Origin: Burkholderiales bacterium
GTDB lineage: Bacteria > Pseudomonadota > Gammaproteobacteria > Burkholderiales > SG8-39
Assembly: GCA_017880775.1 (NCBI GenBank)
Contig: JADGRQ010000011.1
Span: forward strand, 54,439 to 118,438
Direction: 5' to 3'
DNA length: 64,000 bases
In this document: positions 1-8,553 of the stretch, one piece after another
Position numbering within the stretch: the stretch's first letter is position 1
Layout of the letters: every line of letters begins with the position of its first letter
The notes under the pieces: model-generated
What the model saw: the letters and a program-made list of their open reading frames with translations, nothing else
Told to the model about the DNA's origin: nothing
Database searches by the model: none
Translations under genes and position numbers: made by a program

Positions 1-278
1 GCGTTGACGCGCTGTTTCAGGCCGCGCTCGAGCATGTCCCACTCGGCTCTCGGGATGACGCGCGGAATGGTGTCGAACGGGATCAGGCGCTCGGCGCCCT
101 GCTCGTCGCCATAGACGGCGAAGGTGATGCCGACACGGTGAAACAGCATGTCGGCTTCGCGGCGCTTCTCCGCGACCCGCTCGGGCGACATGGTGGCGAT
201 CCACTCGGCCAAAGGAGCGTAATGCTCTCGCACCGTGCCGTCGGGCAGGTACATCTCGTTGAACTGAGCATCAGACAT
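1..278 (-). CDS. Circularly permuted ATP-grasp type 2 family protein (N-terminal part; runs off the window)
   Basis: Only the first 92 codons are present; the gene continues beyond base 1. The ATG is the complement of 276-278. The readable N-terminus (MSDAQFNEMYLPDG, then ITFAVYGDEQGAERLIPFD, then EWDMLERGLKQRV) is the conserved opening of the DUF404/DUF407 circularly permuted ATP-grasp proteins. These often sit beside alpha-E and transglutaminase-like genes and are thought to ligate peptides or amino acids, but their substrate is generally unknown. The catalytic ATP-grasp part is outside the window, so activity cannot be judged. The gene points away from the formate/nitrite channel gene, leaving a 216-base divergent intergenic region. 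Confidence 0.85.
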   Translation of the reverse strand, partial: MSDAQFNEMYLPDGTVREHYAPLAEWIATMSPERVAEKRREADMLFHRVGITFAVYGDEQGAERLIPFDTIPRVIPRAEWDMLERGLKQRVN

Positions 279-494
279 GGGTCTGGGCTGCGGCATGAAC
301 TTGGATAATGGATTACAAGCAACCGTTATGCCACGCCTTCCACGCTCCCCGCGTCAAGCGGGAGGCGATTCCATCCCGGACGGGATGCACCAAGACAGTG
401 CTAGCGGGCCACCGTTTGACCGGCATCAAGCGGTGCTTGCCGCGGGCAGCGAAACTGGCTCCGATATCGATCCGACAGCCGTCGCGGAGCACCT

Positions 495-1394
495 ATGGCT
501 TACCTGCAGCTTGGCCTGGACGCGTACTCGCCCAGGGAAATCTCGGAGAAAATCCAGAGCGTGGGCGTGGCCAAGGCGCGGCTGCCGTTCGTGCAGACCG
601 CGATTCTCGGCGTCCTGGCGGGCGCCTTCATCGGATTGGGCGCGCTGTACTTCACGCTCGTCGTGAGCGACTCGACGCTCGGCTTCGCGGTGACGCGGGT
701 GTTGGGCGGGCTCGTATTCTCGCTCGGGCTGATACTGGTCTCGGTCGCGGGGGCGGAGCTCTTCACCGGCAACAACCTGATGGTCATGGCTTGGGCCGAC
801 CGCAAGATCACCGCTGCGGAGCTGCTGCGCAACTGGACGGTGGTCTACGTGGCGAACGCCATCGGCGCCGTTGGGCTCGCCGTGACAGTCTATCTGGCGC
901 ATCACGGCTCGATGAACGGCGGCGCGGTCGGCGCCGCCTACGTGAAGATCGCCGCGGCGAAGACTGCACTGCCCTTCGGCGAGGCCTTCTTCAAGGGCGT
1001 GCTGTGCAACGTGCTGGTCTGCCTGGCGGTGTGGCTCGCCATGGCCGGCCATACCGTGGTGGACAAGATCGTCGCGATCGTGTTTCCGGTCTCGGCGTTC
1101 GTCGCGGCGGGCTTCGAGCACAGCATCGCCAACATGTACTTCATCCCGCTCGGCGTGTTGCTCGCCGACAGCGTGACGCTGCCCGCAACGGTCAACGTCG
1201 CCAGCCTCGGCTGGGCGGGTCTCGCTTCCAACCTGGTTGCGGTGACCCTCGGCAACATCGTCGGCGGCAGCGGCATGGTGGCGCTGGTGTATTACGTGGT
1301 TTACCGGCGGCCGGCGTTGGCCGAGCCCCGCAGCGGGGCGGAGCGCACGCGCGCAACGGATTCGCCCGCCGACACGGCGAAGCCCGGGGAATAG
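495..1394 (+). CDS. Formate/nitrite transporter (FNT) family channel
   Basis: This 299-residue inner-membrane protein has six hydrophobic segments and the hallmarks of FNT pentameric channels. AELFTGN lies near residue 90 and places a threonine at position 91. KGVLCN is near 167-172. GFEHSIANMYF supplies a central-pore histidine at 209. GNIVGGS lies near the end. The Thr and His positions match those important in E. coli FocA. The family moves formate, nitrite or hydrosulfide, and the sequence does not decide between FocA and NirC roles. A CGGAG sequence about six bases upstream supports the ATG at 495. The C-terminal 25 residues are a polar tail without family character. No pyruvate-formate lyase or nitrite reductase gene is next to it. 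Confidence 0.93.
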   Translation: MAYLQLGLDAYSPREISEKIQSVGVAKARLPFVQTAILGVLAGAFIGLGALYFTLVVSDSTLGFAVTRVLGGLVFSLGLILVSVAGAELFTGNNLMVMAWADRKITAAELLRNWTVVYVANAIGAVGLAVTVYLAHHGSMNGGAVGAAYVKIAAAKTALPFGEAFFKGVLCNVLVCLAVWLAMAGHTVVDKIVAIVFPVSAFVAAGFEHSIANMYFIPLGVLLADSVTLPATVNVASLGWAGLASNLVAVTLGNIVGGSGMVALVYYVVYRRPALAEPRSGAERTRATDSPADTAKPGE

Positions 1395-1407
1395 TCGCGC
1401 GCGGGCC

Positions 1408-1884
1408 TCAGTAAGCCAGCCACTGCGGGCGTTTGGCCGAAATCACCCCGGTATTCACGCCCACCCAGTTGAGGCCGCCGAACAAGCGAGCATGCTCGAT
1501 CTTGACGCAGCGGTCCATGACGACGTCGAGGCCCGCAGCCTGCGCCTTGGCTGCAGCGACTTCGTTTTTCACGCCGATCTGCTGCCACAGCACTTTCGCG
1601 CCGATTGCGATCGCGTCGCCGGCGATCGGGCCGATGTCCTCGGTCTTGCGGAAGCAGTCGACGATATCGACTTTTTCCGCGATGTCACGCAACGTTGGAT
1701 AACACTTCTGCCCGAGGATTTCGGGATAACGCGGATTGACCGGAATGATGCGGTAACCGTGCTCCATCATGTATTTTGCCGCGAAATAGCTTGGCCGGAA
1801 CCAGTCGGCCGACAATCCCACCACGGCGATCACGCGGCTGGTCTTCAGGATTCGGCGCAACGTATTGATGTCGGCTTCGACCAT
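1408..1884 (-). CDS. CoA-binding domain protein (YccU-like)
   Basis: A 158-residue single-domain Rossmann-fold protein of the CoA_binding_2 family. VVGLSADWFRPSYFAAKYM supplies the nucleotide-binding loop, followed by GYRIIPVNP and, later, LWQQIGV. Family members bind CoA, but their physiological role is poorly defined. The open frame extends upstream to 2016, but the ATG at 1884 is preferred: the extra residues are not family-like and would overlap the divergent NIPSNAP gene. Downstream it converges with the FNT gene at 13 bases. It stands alone on its strand. Confidence 0.9.
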   Translation of the reverse strand: MVEADINTLRRILKTSRVIAVVGLSADWFRPSYFAAKYMMEHGYRIIPVNPRYPEILGQKCYPTLRDIAEKVDIVDCFRKTEDIGPIAGDAIAIGAKVLWQQIGVKNEVAAAKAQAAGLDVVMDRCVKIEHARLFGGLNWVGVNTGVISAKRPQWLAY

Positions 1885-1930
1885 GCGGACATTATAATCG
1901 CCTGAAATTGCTGGATTACCGGGAGAGGAC
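1885..1930. promoter_or_regulatory. Divergent intergenic region with palindromic ATTATAAT
   Basis: The 46 bases between the CoA-binding gene (minus) and the NIPSNAP gene (plus) contain ATTATAAT at 1891-1898. Being its own reverse complement, it offers a perfect TATAAT -10 on either strand. No good TTGACA-like -35 lies at 16-18 bases on either side, so its use as a promoter is uncertain. A GGGAGAGG ribosome-binding site at 1920-1927 serves the NIPSNAP gene. Confidence 0.35.
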
Positions 1931-2272
1931 ATGTACGTAGAAGAACGCATGTATACGATGCAGGTCGGCAAGGCGCCGGAGTACCTGAAGATGTATGAAA
2001 GCGAGGGCATGGCCATCCAGACCAGGCACCTGCCGAATATGGTCGGCTACTACGTCTCCGAGGTGGGACCGCAGAACCTGGTGGTGCATATGTGGGGCTA
2101 CGACGACCTGAACCAGCGCGACAAATGCCGCGCTGCGATGCAGGCCGACCCGGCCTGGCGGGCCTACGTCGCGAAGGTGCGGACGTTGATCGTTTCGCAG
2201 GACACGCGCATCATGAAATGCGCGCCGTTCTTCCTCGAGCGGCTGAAGAAGATGCTTGCCGCAACAAAGTAA
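1931..2272 (+). CDS. NIPSNAP family protein
   Basis: A 113-residue protein of the NIPSNAP fold (dimeric alpha/beta barrel). It starts MYVEERMYTMQVGKAPEYL and contains VGYYVSEVGPQNLVVHMWGYDDL, the typical family core. Small bacterial NIPSNAP proteins are usually encoded beside catabolic or thiamine-diphosphate enzymes, but their biochemical role is unsettled. A strong GGGAGAGG ribosome-binding site precedes the ATG. The stop is nine bases before the ThDP-enzyme start, so the two are almost certainly cotranscribed. Confidence 0.9.
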   Translation: MYVEERMYTMQVGKAPEYLKMYESEGMAIQTRHLPNMVGYYVSEVGPQNLVVHMWGYDDLNQRDKCRAAMQADPAWRAYVAKVRTLIVSQDTRIMKCAPFFLERLKKMLAATK

Positions 2273-2281
2273 ACCGGATCG

Positions 2282-3973
2282 ATGCGCAACGACCTCAAGA
2301 CCCGCCACGGCGGCAAGATTCTCGCCGACGCGCTGCTGGCGCAGGGCGTCGACCTCGCATTCGGCGTGCCCGGCGAGAGCTTCCTGCCGGTGCTCGACGG
2401 CTTCTACGGCCTGGGCGACCGGTTCAGGTTCGTGATCTGCCGGCAGGAGGGCGGTGCATCCTACATGGCCGAAGCCTGCGGCAAGCTGACCGGCAAGCCC
2501 GGGGTGCTGTTTGTCACGCGCGGTCCGGGTGCGACCAACGGCTCGATCGGCGTGCACACGGCCTTCCAGGATTCCACGCCGATGGTGGTGTTCATCGGCC
2601 AGGTCGGCAATGATTTTGTCGAGCGCGAGGCATTCCAGGAAATCGATTACCGGCGCATGTACGGCCCGATGGCGAAATGGGTCGCGCAGATCGACCGCGC
2701 CGAGCGCATTCCAGAATACGTGAGCCACGCGTTTCACACCGCGATGGCGGGTCGCCCCGGACCGGTGGTACTCGCGCTGCCCGAGGACATGCTGTTCTCC
2801 GAAGCCGCAGTGGCCGATGTGCCGCACCACAAGGTCGTGCGGCCGGCGCCTTCGGCCGCCGACATGCGCGCGTTCGCGCGCCTGCTCGCAAGCGCCGAGC
2901 GGCCGTTTGCGATCCTTGGCGGCGGCGGATGGAACGCGGAGGCCGTGATGGGCCTGCGCGGGTTTCTCGAGGCGACCGGGTTGCCGACGGGTTGCGCGTT
3001 CCGCCGCCAGGACCTGCTCGACAACCGCAGCCCGGTGTACGCGGGCGACGTCGGCATCGGCATCAACCCGAAGCTCGCGCAACGCGTGAAGGACGCCGAC
3101 GTTCTGCTGGCGATCGGCGCACGGTTGGGCGAAATGACCACCAGCGGCTACACGCTGCTCGAAGTCCCGGTGCCGCGGCAGAAGCTGATCCACATTCATG
3201 CGGACTCAGAGGAACTCGGGCGCGTGTACCAGTCGACGCTGCCGATCAACTCGGGCAACCCGCAGTTCGTGGACGCGCTCGATGGCGTGAAGCTCGATGG
3301 CAGCCGCTGGAAGGATTCGCTGCACGCCGCGCGCACGGAATACCAAGCCTGGATCCTGCCGAAGCCGCTGCCCGGAAAGCTGCAGTACGGCGAGATCATC
3401 GGCTGGCTGCGCGAGCATTTGCCGGACGACGCGATCATCGCCGGCGGCGCGGGGAATTTCGCCAGTTGGCTGCACCGGCATTTCGAGTACCGGCGCTTCC
3501 GTACCCAGCTCGGGCCGACCAACGGTTCGATGGGCTACGGGGTGCCGGCGGCGATCGCGGCGAAGATCGCCGCGCCGCAGCGCACGGTGGTCGCGTTCTC
3601 GGGTGACGGGGATTTCCTGATGAACGGCCAGGAACTTGCCACTGCGGCGCAGTTCGGCGCGGGCATCGTGGTGCTGGTGGTCAACAACAGCATGTACGGC
3701 ACCATCCGCATGCACCAGGAGCGCGAATATCCGGCGCGGGTGTTCGGCACCGGATTGGAAAATCCGGATTTCGCGGCGCTGGCACGCGCCTACGGCGGTC
3801 ATGGAGAGTTGGTCGAGGAAACCGCGCAGTTCGCGCCGGCGTTCCAGCGCTCGCTCGAGTTCGCGGACCGCCGGCGCAAACCCGCGTTGATCGAGTTGCG
3901 CATCGATCCCGACGCGATCGCGCCCGGTACCACCCTGTCCGCGGTGCGCGCGGCCAGCCTCGCGAAGAAATAG
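2282..3973 (+). CDS. Thiamine diphosphate-dependent enzyme, acetolactate synthase-like
   Basis: A 563-residue cytoplasmic enzyme with the three-domain ThDP architecture. The N-terminal pyrimidine-binding domain has FGVPGE at 27-32 and the activating glutamate in RQEGGASYMAEA (E56). A central Rossmann domain (ILGGGGW) follows. The C-terminal pyrophosphate-binding domain has GDGDFLMN from residue 441 and the metal-binding VNNSMYG. It resembles the catalytic subunit of acetolactate synthase, but related decarboxylases and carboligases share this pattern. No ilvN-type regulatory subunit follows, which argues against a biosynthetic IlvB role. Cotranscription with a NIPSNAP gene suggests a catabolic substrate. 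The substrate is not assigned. Confidence 0.9.
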   Translation: MRNDLKTRHGGKILADALLAQGVDLAFGVPGESFLPVLDGFYGLGDRFRFVICRQEGGASYMAEACGKLTGKPGVLFVTRGPGATNGSIGVHTAFQDSTPMVVFIGQVGNDFVEREAFQEIDYRRMYGPMAKWVAQIDRAERIPEYVSHAFHTAMAGRPGPVVLALPEDMLFSEAAVADVPHHKVVRPAPSAADMRAFARLLASAERPFAILGGGGWNAEAVMGLRGFLEATGLPTGCAFRRQDLLDNRSPVYAGDVGIGINPKLAQRVKDADVLLAIGARLGEMTTSGYTLLEVPVPRQKLIHIHADSEELGRVYQSTLPINSGNPQFVDALDGVKLDGSRWKDSLHAARTEYQAWILPKPLPGKLQYGEIIGWLREHLPDDAIIAGGAGNFASWLHRHFEYRRFRTQLGPTNGSMGYGVPAAIAAKIAAPQRTVVAFSGDGDFLMNGQELATAAQFGAGIVVLVVNNSMYGTIRMHQEREYPARVFGTGLENPDFAALARAYGGHGELVEETAQFAPAFQRSLEFADRRRKPALIELRIDPDAIAPGTTLSAVRAASLAKK

Positions 3974-3983
3974 CCGGCGCGCT

Positions 3984-4391
3984 TCAGGCGTTGGTGGTGG
4001 CGATGAATTCCTCGTCCCCCTGGTGCTCGCGCTCGAACTTCAGAAAGTCGTAGTAGCCGCAGCTGGAGCCGTTGGGGTAATCCCGGCAGGCTCCGGGCCG
4101 CGCTTCGTAGATCGTGCAACGCCGCGTCTCGCGGTGGAGGAACTGGCACGCGGTGCCGAAATGCTCATCGGCGCGGTGGCGCAGCGCGCGCACCTTCTCT
4201 TCCTTGTCGTATTTCGTGAAGCGTTCCTCGGCCTGCTCGTAGCTTAGCTCGAAGTGACGGGCGATCCGCGCGATATCGCGTTTGCCGACTTCGATCAGCG
4301 GGTAGGTGCAGCAGTAGGCGGGGCATTTCTCGCATGAATAGGTAACGCGCTGGGCCTTGCTGGCGATCGGGATGGTTCTTCTCGTGGTCAT
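3984..4391 (-). CDS. YkgJ family cysteine-cluster protein
   Basis: A 135-residue protein with the CxxCxxxCC pattern of the YkgJ/UPF0153 zinc- or iron-binding cluster (C20, C23, C27, C28). It is followed by GTACQFL, RRCTIYEARPGACRDYP and SCGYYDF, so at least eight cysteines are placed for metal binding. The function of the family is unknown. The ATG at 4391 is chosen because the conserved protein begins MTTRRTIPIASKAQ; the longer open frame (to 4592) would run through the promoter and start of the divergent secreted-protein gene. It converges with the ThDP enzyme at 10 bases. Confidence 0.9.
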   Translation of the reverse strand: MTTRRTIPIASKAQRVTYSCEKCPAYCCTYPLIEVGKRDIARIARHFELSYEQAEERFTKYDKEEKVRALRHRADEHFGTACQFLHRETRRCTIYEARPGACRDYPNGSSCGYYDFLKFEREHQGDEEFIATTNA

Positions 4392-4491
4392 CTGCGGTGA
4401 AACTGAAAAAAGTGGCGCAGATTTTAACCCGTTTTGGTTCCAGCCACGTTCATACCTGACGCAGGAACCCACAACTCGCAAAGGAAAAATC

Positions 4492-5277
4492 ATGAAACTG
4501 TTGCATCTCGCAGGCGCGGCGCTGGCGCTGGCCCTGTCCACACAGGCATGCGCGCACGGGCAACTGGCCCAGGTTTCGGTGTACGACCGCAACGAAAACC
4601 GGCAGCTGCCGGTGTACTGGCATGACGGGAAGGTTTACGTGGTCGGCAGGCCGGGGAATGAATACCAGGTGAGAGTGCGAAGCCGCGGCGAGGAGGTCCT
4701 GGCGGTGGTTTCCGTTGACGGCGTGAATGTCGTGACCGGCGAGACTGCGGCCGAGCAGCAAAGCGGCTATGTGCTCGCGCCTGGCCGCTCGATGGACATA
4801 CGCGGCTGGAGGAAGAGCATGGAGCGCATCGCGGCGTTCTACTTCACCGAGCTGCCCGATTCCTATGCTGCGCGCACCGGCCGCCCGGAGAACGTCGGCG
4901 TGATCGGCGTGGCGGTGTTCAGGAAGAAGCAGCCTGAACCGATCGCGCAGCCGTTTGCCGCCCCTTCCGCACCTCTCGCGCGGCGGGAATCGGGCGGCGC
5001 GCGAGAGGCCGCCGGTGCAAGCGCCGACGCGAGCGGCGAGCTCGCCAGTCGCAGCAACCGGGAGCCGCCGGCAAAACTCGGCACCGGGCATGGCCGGGAC
5101 GAGAGCTCGCAGGCGCGGTACGTGGCATTCGAGCGCGCCAGCGCGAACCCGGCCGAGCTGATCACGATCTACTACGACAGCCACCGTAACCTGGTGGCAC
5201 GCGGCGTGATCCGCGAGTCCACTCCCGTCGCGCCGCTGCCGCGTCCTTTCCCGGGATTCGTACGCGATCCGGCGTAG
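4492..5277 (+). CDS. Secreted protein of unknown function, upstream of an ECF sigma factor
   Basis: The 261-residue product has a clear Sec signal peptide (MKLLHLAGAALALALSTQACA, cleavage near residues 20-22). The mature domain is beta-rich and contains YWHDGKVYVVGRPGNEYQV and TGETAAEQQSGYVLAPG. From about residue 160 a Pro/Ala/Arg-rich low-complexity stretch begins, and a short folded C-terminus (ELITIYYDSHRNLVARGV) ends it. I do not recognise the family. AAAGGAAA lies just upstream of the ATG at 4492. The gene ends 58 bases before the sigma-factor start on the same strand, so it may be a target or a sensor partner of that sigma factor. That link is inferred from position only. Confidence 0.75.
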   Translation: MKLLHLAGAALALALSTQACAHGQLAQVSVYDRNENRQLPVYWHDGKVYVVGRPGNEYQVRVRSRGEEVLAVVSVDGVNVVTGETAAEQQSGYVLAPGRSMDIRGWRKSMERIAAFYFTELPDSYAARTGRPENVGVIGVAVFRKKQPEPIAQPFAAPSAPLARRESGGAREAAGASADASGELASRSNREPPAKLGTGHGRDESSQARYVAFERASANPAELITIYYDSHRNLVARGVIRESTPVAPLPRPFPGFVRDPA

Positions 5278-5335
5278 CAGACCTCGCCGCATTACTTCAT
5301 GCGAACGGAGGCCGTCGCGATAGACTTGCCGCGAG

Positions 5336-5878
5336 ATGGAGCGCTCCGACGAGCAACTCATGACGGCCTACCGCGGCGGTGATGCCGCCGCGTTCGAGGC
5401 CTTGTACCGCAAGCACCGCGGCGGGCTGTTCCGCTTCGTCGCGCGCAGCGTGCGCGAGAGGCGGCTCGCAGAAGAATTGTTCCAGGAGGTATGGCTGAGG
5501 TTGATCGAAGCGCGCGAGCGCTATGTGCCGCTGGCGAAGTTCTCGACCTGGCTGTACGCAATCGCGCACAATCGCCTGATCGACCACTATCGTTCGAGCA
5601 GCCTGCGCAGCGTGGAGATGATGGCCGAAGAACTGCCCGACCCGCCTGCGCCGGCCGCCGGACAGCCGGAGCGCAAAGTGGAGGTGCGCGAGCTTGGCGG
5701 ACGGCTGATCGCTGCGCTCGAGGCGATGCCGGCCGCGCAGCGCGAGGCCTTTCTGCTGCATGAGGAAGCGGGATTGTCGGTGCCGGAGATAGCCGAAGTC
5801 ACCGGGACCAGCGAGGAAGGTGCCAAGAGCCGGCTGCGCTACGCTGTCGCGAAGCTGCGCGAGGCTTTGAAGGATTGA
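5336..5878 (+). CDS. ECF-type RNA polymerase sigma factor
   Basis: A 180-residue sigma-70 family protein with only regions 2 and 4. Region 2 (about residues 14-80) includes AEELFQEVWLRLIEAR and FSTWLYAIAHNRLIDHYR, for -10 recognition and core binding. A Pro/Ala-rich linker follows. Region 4 (about 120-175) includes MPAAQREAFLLHEEAGLSVPEIAEVTGTSEEGAKSR-type helix-turn-helix features. The gene is followed 20 bases later by a membrane protein with the layout of an anti-sigma factor. ECF factors respond to envelope or redox signals; the inducing signal here is unknown. No convincing autoregulatory ECF promoter was seen upstream. Confidence 0.93.
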   Translation: MERSDEQLMTAYRGGDAAAFEALYRKHRGGLFRFVARSVRERRLAEELFQEVWLRLIEARERYVPLAKFSTWLYAIAHNRLIDHYRSSSLRSVEMMAEELPDPPAPAAGQPERKVEVRELGGRLIAALEAMPAAQREAFLLHEEAGLSVPEIAEVTGTSEEGAKSRLRYAVAKLREALKD

Positions 5879-5898
5879 TCCAGGAATAGACGCGGGTG

Positions 5899-6669
5899 AT
5901 GAGCGAAGTCGACAAGGAACTCTCCGAGCGTTACCGCGCCGCGTCGCGCGACGAGCCGCCGGCGCACGTCGACGCGGCGGTCCTCGCTGCGGCGAAACGC
6001 GCGGTGGGCTCGCAGCCGCATCCGGCCGGAGCACCGCGTTTCCTGCGCCGCTGGTATGTGCCCGCGTCGCTCGCAGCCGTCATCATGCTCTCGGTGATCG
6101 TCACGCTGCGCATCGAGCGCGAGCGCCCGGAGATCGGCGTGCCCGATTCGGTCCCGGTGGTTCGCGAGAAAGAACAGAAATTGGCGCAGCAAGCGCTGGA
6201 GGCGCCCGCGGCTGCACCGGTCTTTCCGCCTGCCCCCGTGACGTCGCGCGCTGCGCCGAAACCCGCTTCGGTGCAACGCGCCGCGCCAGTATTCGTACCC
6301 GATCCGAAACCTGCGCGGGATGCTGCGCCGGAGGAAAGGCAACGCGAAGACTCGCTGCGCTCCGCGGATGCCGCACGAGGCCCGGCCGCGAGCGGCGAAG
6401 CGGCGGGCGGGAACGTCGCCGGCAGCGCCGCGTCGGGACGGATGCGAAGCGAAGCGCGCGAGATGTCTGCGCCGGCGGCGAAACCGGCGCAGTCCCCGGT
6501 TCCGGCCAAGCGCGAGCGCGCGCCCGAGGAATGGCTTGAGCGCATCGCCGAGCTGCGCAAGCTGCAGCGCGACCGCGAAGCCGATGAACAGCTCGCCGAA
6601 TTCAGGCGCCGTTACCCGGATTACAAGATTTCAGAAACCATGACCGAAAGGATCGCACCCCGCAAATGA
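5899..6669 (+). CDS. Single-pass membrane protein, candidate anti-sigma factor
   Basis: A 256-residue protein. A roughly 50-residue cytoplasmic N-terminus (MSEVDKELSERYRAASRDEPPAHVDAAVLAAAKRA) is followed by one transmembrane helix (about 53-71), a long Pro/Ala-rich periplasmic linker, and a C-terminal helical segment (EEWLERIAELRKLQRDREADEQL). The N-terminal R-x-E-P-P-x-x-V-D-x-x-V-L-A-A-A pattern recurs in small proteins encoded after ECF sigma genes. No zinc-binding HxxxCxxC motif is visible, so it would not be a ZAS-type anti-sigma factor. The ATG at 5899 directly follows an in-frame GTG. It overlaps the next gene by 4 bases (ATGA). The role is inferred from context. Confidence 0.75.
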   Translation: MSEVDKELSERYRAASRDEPPAHVDAAVLAAAKRAVGSQPHPAGAPRFLRRWYVPASLAAVIMLSVIVTLRIERERPEIGVPDSVPVVREKEQKLAQQALEAPAAAPVFPPAPVTSRAAPKPASVQRAAPVFVPDPKPARDAAPEERQREDSLRSADAARGPAASGEAAGGNVAGSAASGRMRSEAREMSAPAAKPAQSPVPAKRERAPEEWLERIAELRKLQRDREADEQLAEFRRRYPDYKISETMTERIAPRK

Positions 6670-7610
6670 GCACACTCCATCCGCAGGTCGCCGCGCTGCT
6701 TGAAGCGGCGAAGAACTCGAAGATTCCGCCGATGCACACCGTGTCCGCCGTCGAGGCGCGCAGGATCTACCGCGAGACGCGCGGCAAGCTGCTGCCTCCT
6801 GCGCCGCAGATGGCACTGTGCGAAGACATTTCGATCCCCGGGCCCGCCGGAAAGATTCCGGCGCGGCATTACCGCCCGGCAGGCAGCGCGGCCGGACAAA
6901 AACTTCCCGCGCTGGTGTTCTTCCATGGCGGTGGCTGGGTCATCGGCGACCTGGACACGCACGACGTGTTATGCCGCGAACTCTCGAACGGCGCAGGATG
7001 CGCGGTGTTCGCGATCGATTACCGGATGGGGCCCGAGCATCCGTTTCCGGCCGCAATCGACGATGCGATTGCCGCCGTGCGCCACTTTTCCGAGCGCGCG
7101 GCTGACTACAATGTCGACGCAACGCGCATCGCAGTGGGTGGCGACAGCGCGGGCGGTAACATGTCGGCAGTGGTCGCGCTCGCCGTGCGCGATGCGGGCG
7201 GCCCGAAACTCAAAGTTCAGCTGCTGATCTATCCGGCGACCGACCAGCGCATGCGCCATGCCTCCCACAAGGTGAACGGCGCGGGATACCTGCTCACGCG
7301 CGACCTGATCGAGTATTTCCGCGGCCACTACCTGCCGGATGCGAAGCAGTACGACGACTGGCGCGCATCGCCACTGCTAGCGAAGGACCTGTCTGGCCTG
7401 CCACCGGCCTACGTGCTCACTGCGGGCTTCGATCCGCTGGTCGATGAAGGCAAGGAGTACGCGGAGCGGCTCGGGTCGGCCGGAGTCAAGGTCGACTACC
7501 GCTGCTACGAGGACATGGTGCACGGTTTCATCCTCATGGGCGGTGTGCTCGACACCGCGCGGGCGGCGGTGGCCGACTGCGCGCTGCGGCTGAAGCGGGC
7601 CTTCGCCTAG
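6666..7610 (+). CDS. Alpha/beta hydrolase, hormone-sensitive lipase family
   Basis: A 314-residue cytoplasmic esterase of the HSL (family IV) type. The oxyanion-hole motif HGGGW lies at 87-91. The nucleophile elbow GDSAGGN gives Ser161. The acid is Asp256 in AGFDPLVDEG, and the base is His286 in MVHGF. Such enzymes hydrolyse short-chain acyl esters; the natural substrate is unknown. The N-terminal cap region with RRIYRE is typical. The start overlaps the stop of the candidate anti-sigma gene by four bases, so translation is probably coupled and the gene belongs to the sigma-factor operon. Confidence 0.93.
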   Translation: MSTLHPQVAALLEAAKNSKIPPMHTVSAVEARRIYRETRGKLLPPAPQMALCEDISIPGPAGKIPARHYRPAGSAAGQKLPALVFFHGGGWVIGDLDTHDVLCRELSNGAGCAVFAIDYRMGPEHPFPAAIDDAIAAVRHFSERAADYNVDATRIAVGGDSAGGNMSAVVALAVRDAGGPKLKVQLLIYPATDQRMRHASHKVNGAGYLLTRDLIEYFRGHYLPDAKQYDDWRASPLLAKDLSGLPPAYVLTAGFDPLVDEGKEYAERLGSAGVKVDYRCYEDMVHGFILMGGVLDTARAAVADCALRLKRAFA

Positions 7611-7664
7611 CCCGTCGGCCTCCGACACCCCGGGCCGGCAAGTCCGGATACTATTAGCCTGGCA

Positions 7665-8528
7665 ATGCGTGAACCCACGTACTACGGCGGCCGAAGACCC
7701 GCCCCGCAGCCGGCTCCCCAGGTTCCGGTGACGGCGCCGAAGAGCCGATGGAGGGTTCTTTACGAGCGGCATCAGCGTCCGGTCTGGGCGACGGGCGGGG
7801 CGCTCGCGGCGCTCGCCGCCGTACTCGTTTTCTGGGCGCTCATGCGGGGCGGCGGCGCCGCGACGGACACGGTGGTGCTCCAGGAACCGAAGCCGCAGCC
7901 GTCGGTGGCGGCGCAGGCTTACGCGGCGATCCTGCCCTCGGTGGTGAAGGTGCGCGGTTTCGGCGAGCCGAACAAAGGCGCGGAGACGCCCGAGGCGCAG
8001 GTTGGCGCCGGGGTCGTCATCGTCGACAACGGAATCATCCTGACCAACCTTCACGTCGTGGCGGGCGCCAGGCGCGTGACGGTCGTGTTCGCGGACGACC
8101 TGGAATCGGAGGCGACCGTCGTCGGCGTGCGCCCGGAACATGATCTCGCGGTGCTGCAGGCGGCGACGATCCCGGACGATCTCGTCGCGGCCACGATGCG
8201 CTCGACGCGGGACCTTCTTCCTGGCGACCCGGTGGTCGCGGTCGGGTTTCCGTTCGGCATCGGGCCGTCGGCCAGCGCCGGTGTGGTGTCGGGGCTTCGG
8301 CGTGAGTTCTATTCGAAGCAGGGCCAGCGCCTGCTCACCAACCTCATCCAGTTCGACGCAGCGGTCAATCCCGGCAGCTCGGGCGGGCCGCTCGTCACCG
8401 CCGGCGGCGAAGTCGTCGGAATCGTCACGGCAATCCTCAATCCCACCGAGCAGCGCGTGTTCGTCGGCATCGGCTTCGCGGTGCCGATCGAGAATGCGGC
8501 CGCCGCCGCGGGCCTGCCGCCGTTTTAG
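7665..8528 (+). CDS. Membrane-anchored HtrA/DegP-like serine protease without PDZ domain
   Basis: A 287-residue S1C-type protease. Residues 1-40 are a cytoplasmic, Pro-rich N-terminus, and a transmembrane segment spans about 41-60. The periplasmic trypsin-like domain carries the full triad: His130 in TNLHVVAGA, Asp160 in EHDLAVL, and Ser239 in NPGSSGGPL. The protein ends right after the protease fold, so there is no PDZ domain, unlike DegP, DegQ or DegS. It precedes the MoxR ATPase gene by 25 bases on the same strand and may share its transcript. A role in envelope protein quality control is plausible but inferred. Confidence 0.92.
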   Translation: MREPTYYGGRRPAPQPAPQVPVTAPKSRWRVLYERHQRPVWATGGALAALAAVLVFWALMRGGGAATDTVVLQEPKPQPSVAAQAYAAILPSVVKVRGFGEPNKGAETPEAQVGAGVVIVDNGIILTNLHVVAGARRVTVVFADDLESEATVVGVRPEHDLAVLQAATIPDDLVAATMRSTRDLLPGDPVVAVGFPFGIGPSASAGVVSGLRREFYSKQGQRLLTNLIQFDAAVNPGSSGGPLVTAGGEVVGIVTAILNPTEQRVFVGIGFAVPIENAAAAAGLPPF

Positions 8529-8553
8529 CCTGGTTGTCGCGAGAATCCCACCC

